Shown one piece after another: positions 13,734 through 32,123 of a stretch of 42,194 nt of DNA. The DNA is from Isohypsibius dastychi. Lineage: Eukaryota > Tardigrada > Eutardigrada > Parachela > Isohypsibiidae. The DNA is taken from assembly GCA_034696485.1 (NCBI GenBank), contig JAQIWT010000061.1:1-42194 (forward strand), given 5' to 3'. The position numbers were made by a program, and so were the translations under genes. The notes beneath the pieces were generated by a model that saw nothing but the letters and a program-made list of their open reading frames with translations, was not told the origin of the DNA and did no database searches. Position 1 is the stretch's first letter; each line of letters starts with the position of its first letter.

Positions 13734-15664
13734 TCATCAACATTTTATTTCGTTCTTGTTTCATGAAATCATCATTACCGTATCCCGAACTAAAACTTTC
13801 ACACTGAGAGATTTTTTTTGTGTGTGTGGGGGGGGGGGGGGGTCTGATATTGAAGAAAGACTTGATTCTCCATGCGTCCGCGTTTTCCCGATTATTCAGA
13901 TTTGCTTCAGGATTTATTCATGTATTACCCAGAAATGGAAGAATATATTGGGAAACGGGTTCTGCTCTAATTAATCCGGTTATGCTGATAAATGAGGCGG
14001 AAATGAGCAGGATGATCCCTTTTCCCTCGAATGATCCGCTGAACTCATAGATCATATTTGCCCTTTTTAATTTCCGACACTCTGCTTTCCTTTGCTGTTG
14101 CTTTGCTTGGCTGGCATTTTATGGATGTATGTTGACATACTGCGTTAATCGATTAACACCATCTCAACCGCTGCTGTTCAAGCCACAATAGTACAGCTGT
14201 TACAATATATCGTGACCTCAAGTAATTAAGCAAAAAACCCCTTCGCCGGTAGATGAAGAAATATAATCCGCAAACGGGATAAGGGATTGATTGTCTTGAT
14301 GTTCAAGCTGGACATGTGAGGCGGAAGTGTTTATCCAAGTGGACAGCCTGTTATTACTCCCGTGTTGCCATTCCAATATCTGGTTTCCGTTTTCATTTCT
14401 CCGCTATTTGCTTTGACTTCGCCGATCACCGAGACGAAATCTCGTTGATTTTTATCCAACTCCTGATCTGAATAGCATCTGAAATATTGCTACAGTGACT
14501 TGTACGCTTGCCGAATCGATGAAAAATCCAATAATACAAACTGTACAATGTAATATGAAACCTTGGATTACTTGAATATGGAACGGAATGTCTTGGAGAA
14601 TGTGTAAAGGCATTCATTCCAAAATGACAATATGGCAGAGATGCCAGGATATACTTGAGCACCCATCTAGAGATGGGATTCGACAAATGCACTCTAACAG
14701 CTTTTACCACCTCAAAACCTGGACTAATTCATCGGAAAATCTTAAGCCAGTTTTTTCGTGTTCAAAGCACATGCGTGACCTTTATAGTACTGCTTGGAAC
14801 TTGAACGTGTTCTCTCTCATCAGCCAGCATTTGGGGCAAAAGTTGTTTTCAGTAGAAAAGGTTGTGATACTTCGTGATTGAGTCCATTAAGAGCGGTCCA
14901 TCTTCAGAAACCATTCGTCATCGTTGAAAAGTGTAAACGGGGAAAGAGTTACCGTTCCATAATAATTAACCTTAACGACCGGATCGGGGCATGAGCAAGC
15001 GAGGTGTTATAAATGAAAGATGTAGGCATGAATTTTAGGTAAACAAAATTGAAAAAGATTGTGGAAGTTCCGGTGGCGGTGCAGCGCGGCAGTAGTCCCA
15101 TTAACTCCTCCCTTTCTCCTCCTTTCCTGATGGAAAACATTGTAGGTTTGCAATTCGGTTTATATGGTCTAGCTAGTACTTTTAACTTTCTCGAGCTCCC
15201 GATTCGATTGGGAGTGTAAAGAGAGATAGAGGACAAACGGTATCACGGCATCAATTTCACGGAACAGCTCCCGTATCTCTTCACTTTTTCACAAAACCTC
15301 GCCATCATACGGTATCATCTTCAAAGGGAAGACGACATTTATGCTGAGTGTCATTCAGATTGTCAAACTGCACCATTTGCATATTTTTTTTCCTGCTTCA
15401 ATCAGCGCTACTATTAATAATCAAGTCTTGCATTTTGAGTTTGACCCTCGAAAAGAGAAGCGTGTTTTTGGTGAGCCTTTTGCTTCTTCGTTGGATCAAG
15501 TTGCCGGTTTTGACTTTACGGGATTTTCTACCTACTTTTCTCATCAACTGAGGTTATTGCAGCTGTGGAGTGAGGGATGATTTTGAGGAATGTGATTTAT
15601 GGCACTTGGTTGAATCTTCTCGATGATGACACTTTCAACATGGACTAAAAGTGGAATGGAATAA
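13734..15664. other. Gene-poor interval of about 1.9 kb
   Basis: No exon chain with family similarity was found on either strand. Visible features are a GT-rich patch running into a run of about 14 G near 13829-13842 and several chance open frames of 60-117 codons. The proximal part must include the phospholipase 3' end and the distal part the GPCR promoter. Confidence 0.45.
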
Positions 15665-18600
15665 ATGATGGATTATAATATGGATAATAATACAAGTGGC
15701 GATCGTGAGCCATTATACATGTATGAAGCCTCACCTTTTATCATTGCCATTCTTGCCATATTATATGGCTTCCTTTCATTATGTGGCTTCATTGGGAATT
15801 CTCTCGTCTTCTTCATCATCATCACTAATAAACGAATGCAATCTGTGACAAATTTTTTATTATCAAATTTAGCCCTTTCCGATGTAATTCTCTGCGTGGC
15901 CGCTGTACCTTTTCAGTGAGTTCCGCCGATCCACGTTATTTACGCGTTAACCCTTTCTGATACTCTTTTGTTTATAGATTTCAAGTATGTTGATCTCTTC
16001 TAAATGACGTTCATATGGACCAAACTTCAAGCTCTTTGTAGGCTGCTCTCTTACAACGTTGGGTTCTGCCGGATTTTATGTGCGTCGTTGCACCATTCGT
16101 TCAGGTAAAATTAAAACTGAAAATATTGCAACCCGACCGATTATCCAAGTTCAATTTGACCTCCAGTTTGGTATTCCTAGAAATTTCAAGTTCAATTGTA
16201 ACAAGAAGATAAAATTTTTCTGACCGAATCCGAAAATCTGTCAGGTCGAGACACTGTTAAATGCATGAATTCTATAAGGTGATTTTTGTACAGTAGAATC
16301 AGAGTTCTGCGGACTTGGGTTACTGCAGTTTAATCTTAGGCACATCTAGAGTATATAAATGCTTGAGCTATTCACATGTAATTTTGCTTTTTTTGATATA
16401 TGTTGAATGAAGATATTTTGTGACCTTTGAATTTGTTGAGCGGCTGAGAATTTCTGTGCTGGTCTCACTGGTAATGCCAGTTTCCAATAAAGGATGGAAT
16501 ATTTCACCTTGATCATTGATTTGAACATAACTTATTCACGGTCATGTTTCTATGCTCATACAGATGGTAAAAGTATTCCTTTTAGCCAGATTCACTTCGA
16601 TCACCGAAATCGATTGCCATTTTATAAATTGAAGAAGATTAAGAGCAACTGTTAGGTCTATTGATTACTAGGCTCTCAATTTGCAAATCTCATCCTTCTT
16701 TCTTCCTTGCCCATCGATCACATTCACATTTCCTCTTGTATGTTTTACTTCCCATTACCTGGTTTCCTTCCCTTTTTTCAGCCACAACATTCAGACCAAT
16801 TAAAAACTAATTTTTCGAATAATTGGCCGGATTCTTTGCATTCTGATTTAATTTGAGCGATGCCATATAGAAATTCAAGTGTTGTCACTCAAGTCAGTTA
16901 GTTAATTTGATGTTGCCAATTTAACACATCAAAACGTCAGACTTTTCACAAAGGCCTCTCTTCTGTTGATCCTACTGCTCCCCAAGCAAATTGCTTAACG
17001 ATGTGCCTGGTTTTTTTCAAACTGCTGGGTGCGGGACAATAGCTTAAATGGTTTCCGTTCAACCCAAAAAATCACCAGACAAAATGAAAGGGCGAAAAAA
17101 CTATTGTTAATTTTAAAGCTGCCATCCCTTCGTCCCGCCGTCCCTAAATTAATGGTCATGCTAAGGCAAAGCTGTGTCTTATACACTAAATAGACGATAT
17201 GGTGAATATTCAATCTCTTCCAGATCTCCAGTCTCCGTAAATCCCCTGCTCCCATGGGAGAAGCAAAGAGCCTTTGAAACTTTGAACTCTCTCCAATTAA
17301 AGTGGAAGACTAAGTTAAATGAAACTTAGCAGGGGTTGAACCTGAATTTCACCGGCTACCGTAATTCGAGAAGATCAGCATCTTCGGGCACCGTAAAATA
17401 ATACTACCAGTAGGTAGTTTTAATTGTCACTCAAACCCGTTTCAGGGTTTATAATAACCACAGCATTTCTTTTATAATTGCATGTGTTCTAATCTAATGG
17501 CTTAAAGGTTCACCTGTATATCAGTCTTGTTAGATCCAAATGTCGAAATGTTGTACAAACTTCTTTGTCAATGTGGCTAACCTGAAGCTGAGCCATCTTC
17601 TAAGGCGTCACTTGTTCGTCAGTTTGTGAGGACAGAGCCGGGTTCTTCACATAAAAGGCGATGTTCTGGTCAGTCAATAAGTTGTTCTTTAAAAGAAATT
17701 GAGATCACTATTAGATGATGAGAACTGCGAAGACCTTGTCAGCGAACCTCGGCTAATAGGTTCCATGATTGTCTTACAGTTCCGACAATAAATATTAGTT
17801 TTGAATCGAGAAAGGAAGTTAAAAAGCATCATGATGATGACTGTTAATGATATGATTGAAAACTGATTGTAAAAGGAAATGTGGTTGCGATTTTAAAATA
17901 TGTTTTCTTCCTTTCCTTTTAGATCCTGTCGGTCAATGTCAGCATTTTCTCCAATACAGTCATCTCAATCGAACGATATCGTGCCCTCTTGTATCCATTC
18001 AAAACACGAATCACTAAAAGTGTTGCCGGTTATGCAATCGGTATCATCTGGAGTTTGGCCATCTTGTGCGCATCTCCCATGGCCATTGCAATGAGAGTTG
18101 TCATGCATGATAACCCCGATGGTACAACTAGACCATTCTGCTTCCCAGCAGGATTCGCACAACCTTATAATGACACCAAAAAGGCTGAGGAGGAAGCTAC
18201 GGAAGATTCAACTCGCATTTACCAGCATTATGTCGTCTTCCTGGTAGCTATACAATTCATCCTTCCTCTCATGATCATCACCTTTGCCTACATGACTATT
18301 GCTGCACATTTATGGGGTGCTCATGGTCCCGGTGAACAGCATGATACCACCAACCTCAGAATCAAACAGCGACAAAAGGTAATCTGATGATATAGAAACG
18401 CACAACCCATAGCTATAGGGCCGTAAGCATCATATTACATTGCCGTAAGCCCCGTAAGCATTATAATTGCCGGCAGATGTTCTCCAACAGATATGATATT
18501 TGTTGAGATAACTTTTCATACTGCGCCATTTGCAATTGACAATTTCGTCCAAAGAGGAAATGAATTGTAATCTGTGCTAACGTTGGCCATGTTGGTGTTT

Positions 18601-21201
18601 CCTATATAAATACAAACTCTTCAAACACAAATAACGACCTGCCTCCCTTTCTAAAGCGGCGCACGTTCATTCCCTTCATCGGAAGCATGAAATGATTTGT
18701 TTACATACTTTAAAACAGGTGCTGCGTGATTCGCTCAAACTCCCTGCAAAAACTCAGAGTCATCCAAAGGTGGAAAGGTCACAGATTTCGATAGGATGGC
18801 GCCTAGCATGACATCCATTGCAGTTTGATTTGGTGTTGAGAGTCTGGTCTGGTTGGGATGGTACCGAAACAGTCAGTTAAAGCAAATCAAACAAGATGCA
18901 ATTTGAAATCGAAGATGATGATTAGGGGGAAGCATATGTTTGGGGAAGATTAATGCCATAGCTTACTCCAGCGTGTCAGGTTGTCCTTTCCTCTGCTATG
19001 TGATCATTAGGGCTTCTTAGAATAATCTACAATATGTTGCAGTCAAAATTTAGACACAAAAGTTAATGACACCGTTGAACACTATTGGTTTCTGATTTCT
19101 TTTTGTAGTTTCCAAATCTGATACCTCCGCTAAGAAACTGATTTACTTTCAAATGAGATCCTTAAAGAGGCTCTTGTTCATTTGATTTCTGTCAAGGTTT
19201 ATTAAAGGCCACTTTTTTCACAACACATTCCTTGTTTTCTAACTGAAGAATGATAACTAGTTTTCTCGTGTCAGACAAGAAAGTCTATATTCTGTTCGCT
19301 TCGATGATTCCATTTCCAAAACTGCTGCAATTTAGGAGCATTTGAAGGAGGGTCGTTAGAGCTGAGTCAAAGAGTTAATCATTTTGCAAGATCTGGGACA
19401 CTTTTTAAAAACATGCTCGTTAAATCTTCTGATTCAGTCATGCTGCAGTCGTACTGTACTGTTTAGTACTGTGCAGGACAAACAGAAACAGCGTTCAGGT
19501 ATCAACATCCTAGCTTAGCTAGAGGGCTCAGATACAAAAACCACCTGGAGTGTCAGGAAATTATAGCTACGAGTAGATCCGAAATTATTCGGGATTTATT
19601 TGGAAGGTATCAAATACTATTTGAAACGTTCTTATTAGCTGGAAATAACAAAATAAGAAAATATTCTTGTACTGTAGCAACTGTTTTTATGCGAACGTGT
19701 ACTCCACCGGTCAGAGTCTGTTTTATCACAATAGGGTTTTCATTTATTTTTCTTCATGAACAATTCTGTACAGTTATTGCAATATCAATATATTGTAAAC
19801 TGATTAGCATTTACGTTTCCATTGTACAGATTCTCCTCACAGATTCTTATAAATACTTATCATACACTATCCTCTGACAAATCATATTCTTCAGGTTATC
19901 AAAATGCTTGTCGTTGTCGTTCTTCTTTTCGCCGTTTGTTGGGCCCCTTTACAGGTAAGTCAGCCTGTAAACTGTTAATCTGTCAAATCAACTTTGTTTG
20001 TTGTTCTAGACTTACAACTTCCTCACGGCGGTTTATCCCCCAGTTAACAGGTTAGAGTCTGTCCCGTGAATTTTTCAGAGCAAAAAAAATATTTTATTCA
20101 ACTTTTATGTGAGTAGATTCTAGCTTTTTCAGCCTGGGTTAATCAGTTTTAATTCTGATTTACCAATGTGCATATTATTAGCAATGTTAATCGTAAAGAA
20201 GTAGTATTGCTCGATTGATATGAAAATTCCTTTTATTTTAAACGTGGCGTTTGAACTTGAAAATATTTTGAGGATTGTATAACAGAGATGTCAAGAGAAT
20301 TGGCAGAGGGATTTTTTTGATTTAATACCCAAAGCGAGTCTACCATTTCCGGAGTCACTCTTCCGCCTTGCCATCCCTTTTTTCTCTTTTCAATCAATTC
20401 TATCCCTCTTATCTGGATTACGCCAAGGTCACAAATCAAGCAGTGATAAGATGTTTTTTAATCCCACAGCGGATTACCACTCCATCACTTCCTTCAAAAA
20501 AGCTCATCCGTTTTTTATGCATTTCCATTTGTTTTAGGTGATCCTACAATCTCACAGCCTAATTCAAATTGTTATTTACAGCCACGTACTACAATCAATT
20601 ATAACTTGGTTTTATACGTTAATAAAACGAAAGTAATTTTTCGCAGCTGAGCTGTAGAGAATAATTGATTCAATTCTGATGCCCTGAATTAATAAATTAA
20701 TTTGACGGTTCGTTCAGTAGTTGTTCTGGTTTGCAATTCAATGTTGTTTTTTGCAGCTACCCATTCATTAATATAATATGGTTCTGCTGCAACTTCTTGG
20801 CCATGTCCAACGCATGTCAGAATCCTTTCATCTTAGGCTTTTGCAATGTAAGTTGTTATTAGAATGGACCGTTGTAAAGTTGATTTTGAGCATATATACT
20901 CTCATTTCAGGAAAAGTTTCGGCGGGAACTAAAGAGAAAGTTTGGATTATGTTTCTGCATTCAGCGGACACTTTCTTTCCGACGAAGCAATACCACTGAT
21001 ATGACAACGCGGGAACTAACTGAGATTAATAACGGAAATGAAAATGAATTTGCAATAACACGACTAGAAAGAGTACGGCGATCAGGGAAGAGGTGCGCTA
21101 ATCATGCCATGACTCCAGAGGATTCACCAGTCTATATTAACTCTTCCGCCGGACGGACACTTGTCAAAATGTCAATTAATCATGCAGACTATTACAATTG
21201 A
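15665..21201 (+). CDS. Rhodopsin-class neuropeptide GPCR (NPY/tachykinin/leucokinin-like)
   Basis: Predicted seven-pass receptor. Exons 15665-15915, 15978-15984 (7 nt), 16042-16104, 17923-18378, 19895-19954, 20010-20050, 20757-20847 and 20911-21201 join in phase to 419 residues. TM1 has the GN motif (GFIGNSLVFF). TM2 has NLALSDVILCVAAVPF. TM3 carries the disulphide Cys in LPDFMCVVAPFVQ and ends in ERY (DRY position). ECL2 has Cys in RPFCFP. TM6 has FAVCWAPLQTYNFL. TM7 reads INIIWFCCNFLAMSNACQNPFIL, followed by NEKFRRELKRKFG. TM6-TM7 most resembles leucokinin/NPY-type receptors; the ligand cannot be assigned. Oddities are the 7-nt microexon and NPFIL in place of NPxxY. Introns 3 and 4 exceed 1.5 kb, unusual for this window. 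An NNTS glycosylation site lies near the N-terminus. Confidence 0.85.
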
Positions 21202-21922
21202 TTTTAACTTTCATAAATGTTAAAAAAAGAATGATACATGGACAACAAGTATGGGTTCAATAAAAAAAAGAACGAAATCATGTGTAACAACGTCGATTAT
21301 GGCGCCATCTGTTCACATTAAGCGGGTTGCTTACCAGACAAGTACTCGATGTCGCTCATTCGTGTAGAACATCCCTACTAACCAAGCATCAATCAAGCAT
21401 CCATTTCTCAACACCTCTTTCCTATTTCGTTTTCAGGCGCGCTCAAAATAAACCAGACTCTGGAAATGAGCTAGAAGAGCAACAGTTGATGCTCATGCAA
21501 GTTTTAAAAAACTCTTTCTTACTTGGACGATCAGGCTCATTCCCATCTTTTCTTCTCCTTCCAACTCCAATGCGTCAAGCGGATTCATGCAAGCAGGCTG
21601 ATTGAAAGTGCTAGACTGGGCGCAAAGCACTTTTCATCGCAATCGCAATATATCCCCGCTTATCACCAGCTTCCCATTTGAAGTTACGGTAAGTAAGGTT
21701 CAATGTAAACATTTCAGATAAGAGTGCGCTCCGGCTGTATCTCGAAACCATCGTTGATAATCGTATTTGGATTCCACGCAAGCGATCCTAGCTTCTTTGG
21801 AAATGTATATTTGAAATTGTATTTCCCTGTTCTTTACTCATTGCTGATTGGTAGTTTGACCACTGGGCTGCTGGCTGATTGGCCCTTTTGATTTGTTGTG
21901 CTTTTCCGGGTGGAATAAGATC
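21202..21922. other. Intergenic region between GPCR and alpha-actinin
   Basis: No exon is recognised. It contains the GPCR 3' end with a polyadenylation hexamer and the alpha-actinin promoter and leader. A 92-codon open frame on the plus strand shows no family features. Confidence 0.4.
21259..21264 (+). promoter_or_regulatory. Candidate polyadenylation signal of the GPCR gene
   Basis: A canonical AATAAA lies 58 nt after the GPCR stop codon, which is a plausible spacing. No transcript end is available to confirm it. Confidence 0.45.
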
Positions 21923-27995
<6,073 letters not shown>

Positions 27996-28753
27996 TTTTA
28001 CTATACCTTTTATTGTGATTTCATTGGCTTTATTCTTCTTATTCACTTTTATCCAAGGAACATGCTTTGCTTCCCTTATGATTATTTATCCATGACCTTT
28101 CATACCTGCTTTGTCAGTACTGTTTTCATTGTAATGTGTCAACGAATGCCCCGTTACATCTCAGGAAAAATAGCTTCATCTTGCATACATTCAAGCAAGA
28201 AAATAAAGTTTTGAAAAACGATGCCTGATTTGATTCTTCGAAGCTGTTGCAACCCGTGTGATCGCACAGTAGGAGATTTTTGCATGTACGTTCATGTACT
28301 ACACCCAGATACCGCGGAATGCTTGCATATACAGAGATATGTGGAGGAAATATTGTCGCATTTGTCAAAACATTGGTTGGGCTCTTCCGCAGCCCCAAAA
28401 TATGTTTTGAAATCGAGAAGTGACATTGCGACGCCGCCTCTTCAATCGTTGAGATTTCACAGTCAGTCATGTACATCGAGTAACCATTGTTCCACAAATT
28501 CCAGATAACAAGCTACAATTACATAACTCATGACCTATCTCCAATTGGACAAAATTAGAACGTTTCCTTATCTTTGACAGAAGGCGATTGAAAACAGGTG
28601 ATTCAAATATCAGACACTTTTGTCAGGTATAAAGCCTGCTTTCGATTAAATTTGACTTGGTTGCAGTATTTCGGCGTTTTCAACTTGTCTCCAGTTAGTC
28701 CCGTCCGTTTTGTCATTCACTTAACTTCCAAGAAAGATACCCTCTTTGACAAA
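27996..28753. other. Intergenic region between alpha-actinin and lipocalin
   Basis: It holds the alpha-actinin 3' untranslated region and the lipocalin promoter. A plus-strand ATG frame at 28221-28508 (95 codons) and an overlapping minus frame show no domain, splice support or similarity that I recognise. Confidence 0.4.
28202..28207 (+). promoter_or_regulatory. ACTN: Candidate polyadenylation signal of alpha-actinin
   Basis: AATAAA lies about 207 nt after the alpha-actinin stop codon, in a T-rich 3' region. The spacing is plausible; not confirmed by a transcript. Confidence 0.45.
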
Positions 28754-29554
28754 ATGGCCGCCTACCTCGTCGCCTTTGCTTGCTTGCTGGCCGCAACTTT
28801 GACCAGCGCTCAACAGGTTGTCCCCGGAAAATGCAATGCAACCGCAATGCCCAACTTTGACATGACCAAGGTATGAAAAGACGGCCGGGGACTTGTGAGA
28901 TTTACTTGTGACCATATTGTTGACCTTTACAGTACACTGGGGTTTGGTATGTCGTCAGTTCAATTCCATCCATCTTCGAACAAGGAGATACTTGCGGTCG
29001 AGCTACCAACACCCTCTTGGCCAAGAATCTCCTCCAGCTTAATGAGACTGCAACCAAGTGAGTCATTGAAATACAGAGTATTTTAACTGTCCACTAATAT
29101 GTTTTTTCTTGTTATTCGTTGCAGAGGATCGAAAATCGTTGTGGCTCTTTCCAACGTGTCCGCCCCTAACATGACTGAACCCGGCAAGCTCGTCCAAAAC
29201 TCATGTAAGCTTTAATTTGATGTTGTGACTTTGAACTTGACCTGATCATTACTCTCTTTACAGCCATGGGAATTCAAGCCCCATACTGGATTCTGGATAC
29301 CGACTACATGAACTATAGCGTCGTTTACAGTTGCCAGGAAATCGCCACATTCCGTATTGGTCAGTCGTAAAGGTGGCGATGTAATCTCAATGAATTCAAT
29401 CGGTGACCTTTTTGCAGAACTTGCGTGGGTTGTCAGCCGTGCCACTTCCATCAACGACGACATTGCCAAGAAAGTCGAAGCTATTTTCGCCAAGAATACC
29501 ATCGACATGAAAGGTCTTAAACCCGAAGTTCAGAAAAATTGCGTCAACTACTGA
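28754..29554 (+). CDS. Secreted lipocalin (apolipoprotein D-like)
   Basis: Lipocalins carry small hydrophobic ligands in an eight-strand barrel. Exons 28754-28870, 28933-29057, 29125-29204, 29264-29359 and 29418-29554 join in phase to 184 residues, the usual size. A signal peptide is clear (MAAYLVAFACLLAATLTSAQ). The first lipocalin motif is YTGVWYVV. Four cysteines remain in the mature part (GKCNA, DTCGR, YSCQE, KNCVN), as expected for the two disulphides of the ApoD/insecticyanin group. Five N-glycosylation sequons are visible (NAT, NET, NVS, NMT, NYS). Three of the four introns carry TGACC near the 3' splice site. The ligand is unknown. GC at third positions looks higher than in neighbouring genes, which may reflect high expression. 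Confidence 0.87.
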
Positions 29555-30189
29555 AAGTTATTTGCTTTGTTCCGATGAATACGGTATTAGATCTTTTTGT
29601 TATGTCCTCTACCGTTGCAAGAACGTATTTTTATCTGGAAGACAACTTGACAGAAAAACGATGAACAAAAAATGGTGTGACGTGACATTAACCTTTTAAT
29701 ATTCCTTGTAGTCAGCCTGTGGGTCTCTGACTGTTATGTCAGAAACTGTTGCCTCGTTTTCGGGGTTCAATCAAGGTACTGCGTTAAAAAGCTGACTATG
29801 GGGCCAGTGAATGAGTCACCGATTCAAAGAGGCGGGGCTCCATGCAGGACATTGGCTGGAGATGGGTTAACTTTGATAAGCAAATGCCCCAGCCCAGCTA
29901 GAGAGAGAAGGAGAACAGAACTGGACTTAAATGAGCGTCCATCTAGGCCCCAACCCCAACCACCAGCACCATTTCATCTTGAAACAAACAATATATTTTA
30001 AAGTTACTCATTTCTCCCTCACGGGAAATTGCTCATCGGCGTTGGATTTGTTGTTTCTTGTTCTTTGCAAGTTATTTCTGGTCAGGTTCTCCATCGTCCA
30101 ACTAACCGACGTTCTTCTGATTCAAAATCGTTCAGTTGGGACAACTTGTTGCTGTTCCTTCCCTGCGCATTCCATTCCTACCCAACAAC
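29555..30189. other. Intergenic region between lipocalin and ETS gene
   Basis: No coding exon is recognised. It includes the lipocalin 3' end and the promoter of the ETS factor. The open frames starting at 29798, 29931 and 30029 show no domain. Confidence 0.4.
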
Positions 30190-32123
30190 ATGGACCTTCG
30201 AGTTTCTGCATCCAGGTAACTTGAGCAACTCCGTCTTTTGAGGCTACCTGGTCTTACTTTTCTCTTGGTCTTCAGGGAATCATTCAGTGGTGATTTGAAG
30301 CATGACGATCTGCAATGGACGAAACAACATCCCCTTAATTGGTCCTCCAAAGACTGGCTCAATTGGCTCCAAAGTGTTTCCATCGATTTCAACTTGAAGG
30401 ATATTCCCATGATTCTACGACGCTATGCGAATGTGTCTGACCAACGTCTCATCCACTGGACATTGCACAACTATAACAACTTCGACCCCGCTTTTGGACA
30501 CATTTTTCATAACTCGCTCAAACTACTTCTTCAATGTAAGTTTGTTTCTTTCTGGTCCTCACTATGGGTCGAGAATGAAAATGTTTGCTTGTGGGTAGCC
30601 GTATTTGGGAGTATGGAGTTGGGGATGAAGAATGAAGCTGTCGAAATTGACGAGGACACCAAAAGTCACTTCTTCTCTTCGAGCGCAACTCCGAGTATCT
30701 TATCATACCAACTTCGCATTACTCTTTGAAATATTTATGTTTTAATAGTGTCAGCGAGAACGCTCTTGGATTTGACAGTGTATATGGAGGATACCTATTC
30801 CAGCGGCGATTTTGATGATCTTCCACTGGAATCTGGGATGACCTTTCTCCCATCCAATCTCCTGAATGAAGAGCCAGACGATCCCATGAATCCGAGCAGC
30901 AGTTTTCATTCATGTTTCCAGCAAGACGTCTTGGCGGACCAAGGTAAAGCCGTTCGGGCATTCCTCTCCGGAACCATCACCCTTTCATTTGTTGCAGATT
31001 TGGATTCGCAATACATGTCCGAGTCGGAAAATGAATGTCCACCGAGTTCTTCCAGTATTCGTTCATGGGGTGAGTATGGTCTTGTCGGACTCGAGCAAAA
31101 CTGTGAATTCCGATGTTTGCTCTTCTTCAGGTACATTGTTTTCGGGCTCGAGCTCGTCCATGTCGTCTGTTTGGAGTTCGCCGAAAACAACGGAGAAACG
31201 TGTCGTGCAGCAAGTTGAATCAAAAGCGCCAGCTGAGAGTTTGAATCGCAGGAACATCAAATCATCAAAGAAGAAGCCAGGTATGAAGTTCAGAAAGAGC
31301 TTGATTGATGGTGCGACTGCAACAATATGATGACCTTTCAGAGGGTGTTTCGCGCTTCAACATGCTTTTCGGGAGGAAAATCAAGCGTGAGGAAACCAGT
31401 TGGGATTCTGGTATTTCAGGCAATGAATTCATTCAGTGCAATATTGATGGTCTTTCGGGTAGAAGTAACATCGCCACCGACAATGGCTTCCCCAGCAACT
31501 GACTTGCCATGGTTGCGATCCTCTAGCAAATCTTTTATCAAAACGCCGGAAACACAAAAGCCATCTGCAAAAGATAAGCAAAAGCGCCCAGCTATATCAC
31601 GGAAACAAGGTCAGAAATAGAGGAATATTATTTTCTGGGCGTGATTTCTCGCTTATGGTGGTTATTAAGTAAAATCCAAGCGCTTGGTACAAATTAAAGA
31701 TATATCTGCAAAAGCATGTGTTGTTTTACAGGCATTGTTTTGGAAAGTGTCAACAATCACTTGTACAAATTCCTTTTGGATTTATTGGCGGAGGATGGGT
31801 TTGAAGACATTATCGAATGGGAAAACCGTTCAACTGGCATATTCCAAATTAATAAGCCGGAAACGTTGGCCATGTTGTGGGGGAGGAAAAAGGGCAACAA
31901 GTGCATGGATTATGAGAAACTCAGTCGAGCTATTCGGTGAGCGAATGCGTAGATGACAACAAAAAATGTATTTGTCTGATATATATGTTTGTTTGTTAGA
32001 CATTACTACAAGAGTCAGATTATCATGTCGGTTCCAAAGCGTCAACTAGTTTATCAGTTTGGCCCGCAAATTGTATCGACGTTGAAAGTTGAACGGTGCA
32101 CTTTGCGGATGACCCGGAAATGA
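30190..32123 (+). CDS. ETS transcription factor with PNT/SAM domain (ESE/SPDEF-like)
   Basis: Sequence-specific DNA-binding factor. Proposed exons: 30190-30215, 30276-30535, 30749-30943, 30998-31069, 31131-31280, 31342-31449, 31496-31609, 31732-31936, 32000-32123; phases agree, giving 417 residues. The PNT domain (about residues 20-97) includes NWSSKDWLNWLQSVSIDF and ends FHNSLKLLLQL. A serine-rich acidic middle and a basic stretch follow. The C-terminal ETS domain has NHLYKFLLDLLAEDGF, IEWENRSTGIFQI and MLWGRKKGN; the recognition helix is MDYEKLSRAIRHYY and the end RQLVYQFG. The combination of N-terminal PNT and WENR-type ETS points to the ELF3/EHF (ESE) or SPDEF group. The 46-nt intron 31450-31495 is the weakest join; it was chosen because it alone gives phase 1 into the frame that reaches the ETS exon. 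Reading through it gives a stop at 31502 and a form without the ETS domain. Confidence 0.85.

Noticed and set aside
12573..13842. Runs of about 12-14 C (near 12573) and G (near 13829), with another G run near 37602
   Set aside because: Simple homopolymers, common and prone to sequencing error; no G-quadruplex spacing pattern or linked feature.
15341..15580. 79-codon plus-strand frame upstream of the GPCR
   Set aside because: No family features, overlaps another open frame of equal quality, and no splice chain links it to the GPCR.
28126..28508. Overlapping open frames of 95 codons (plus, from 28221) and 123 codons (minus)
   Set aside because: Lie in the probable alpha-actinin 3' untranslated region; the two strands are equally open and neither shows a domain.
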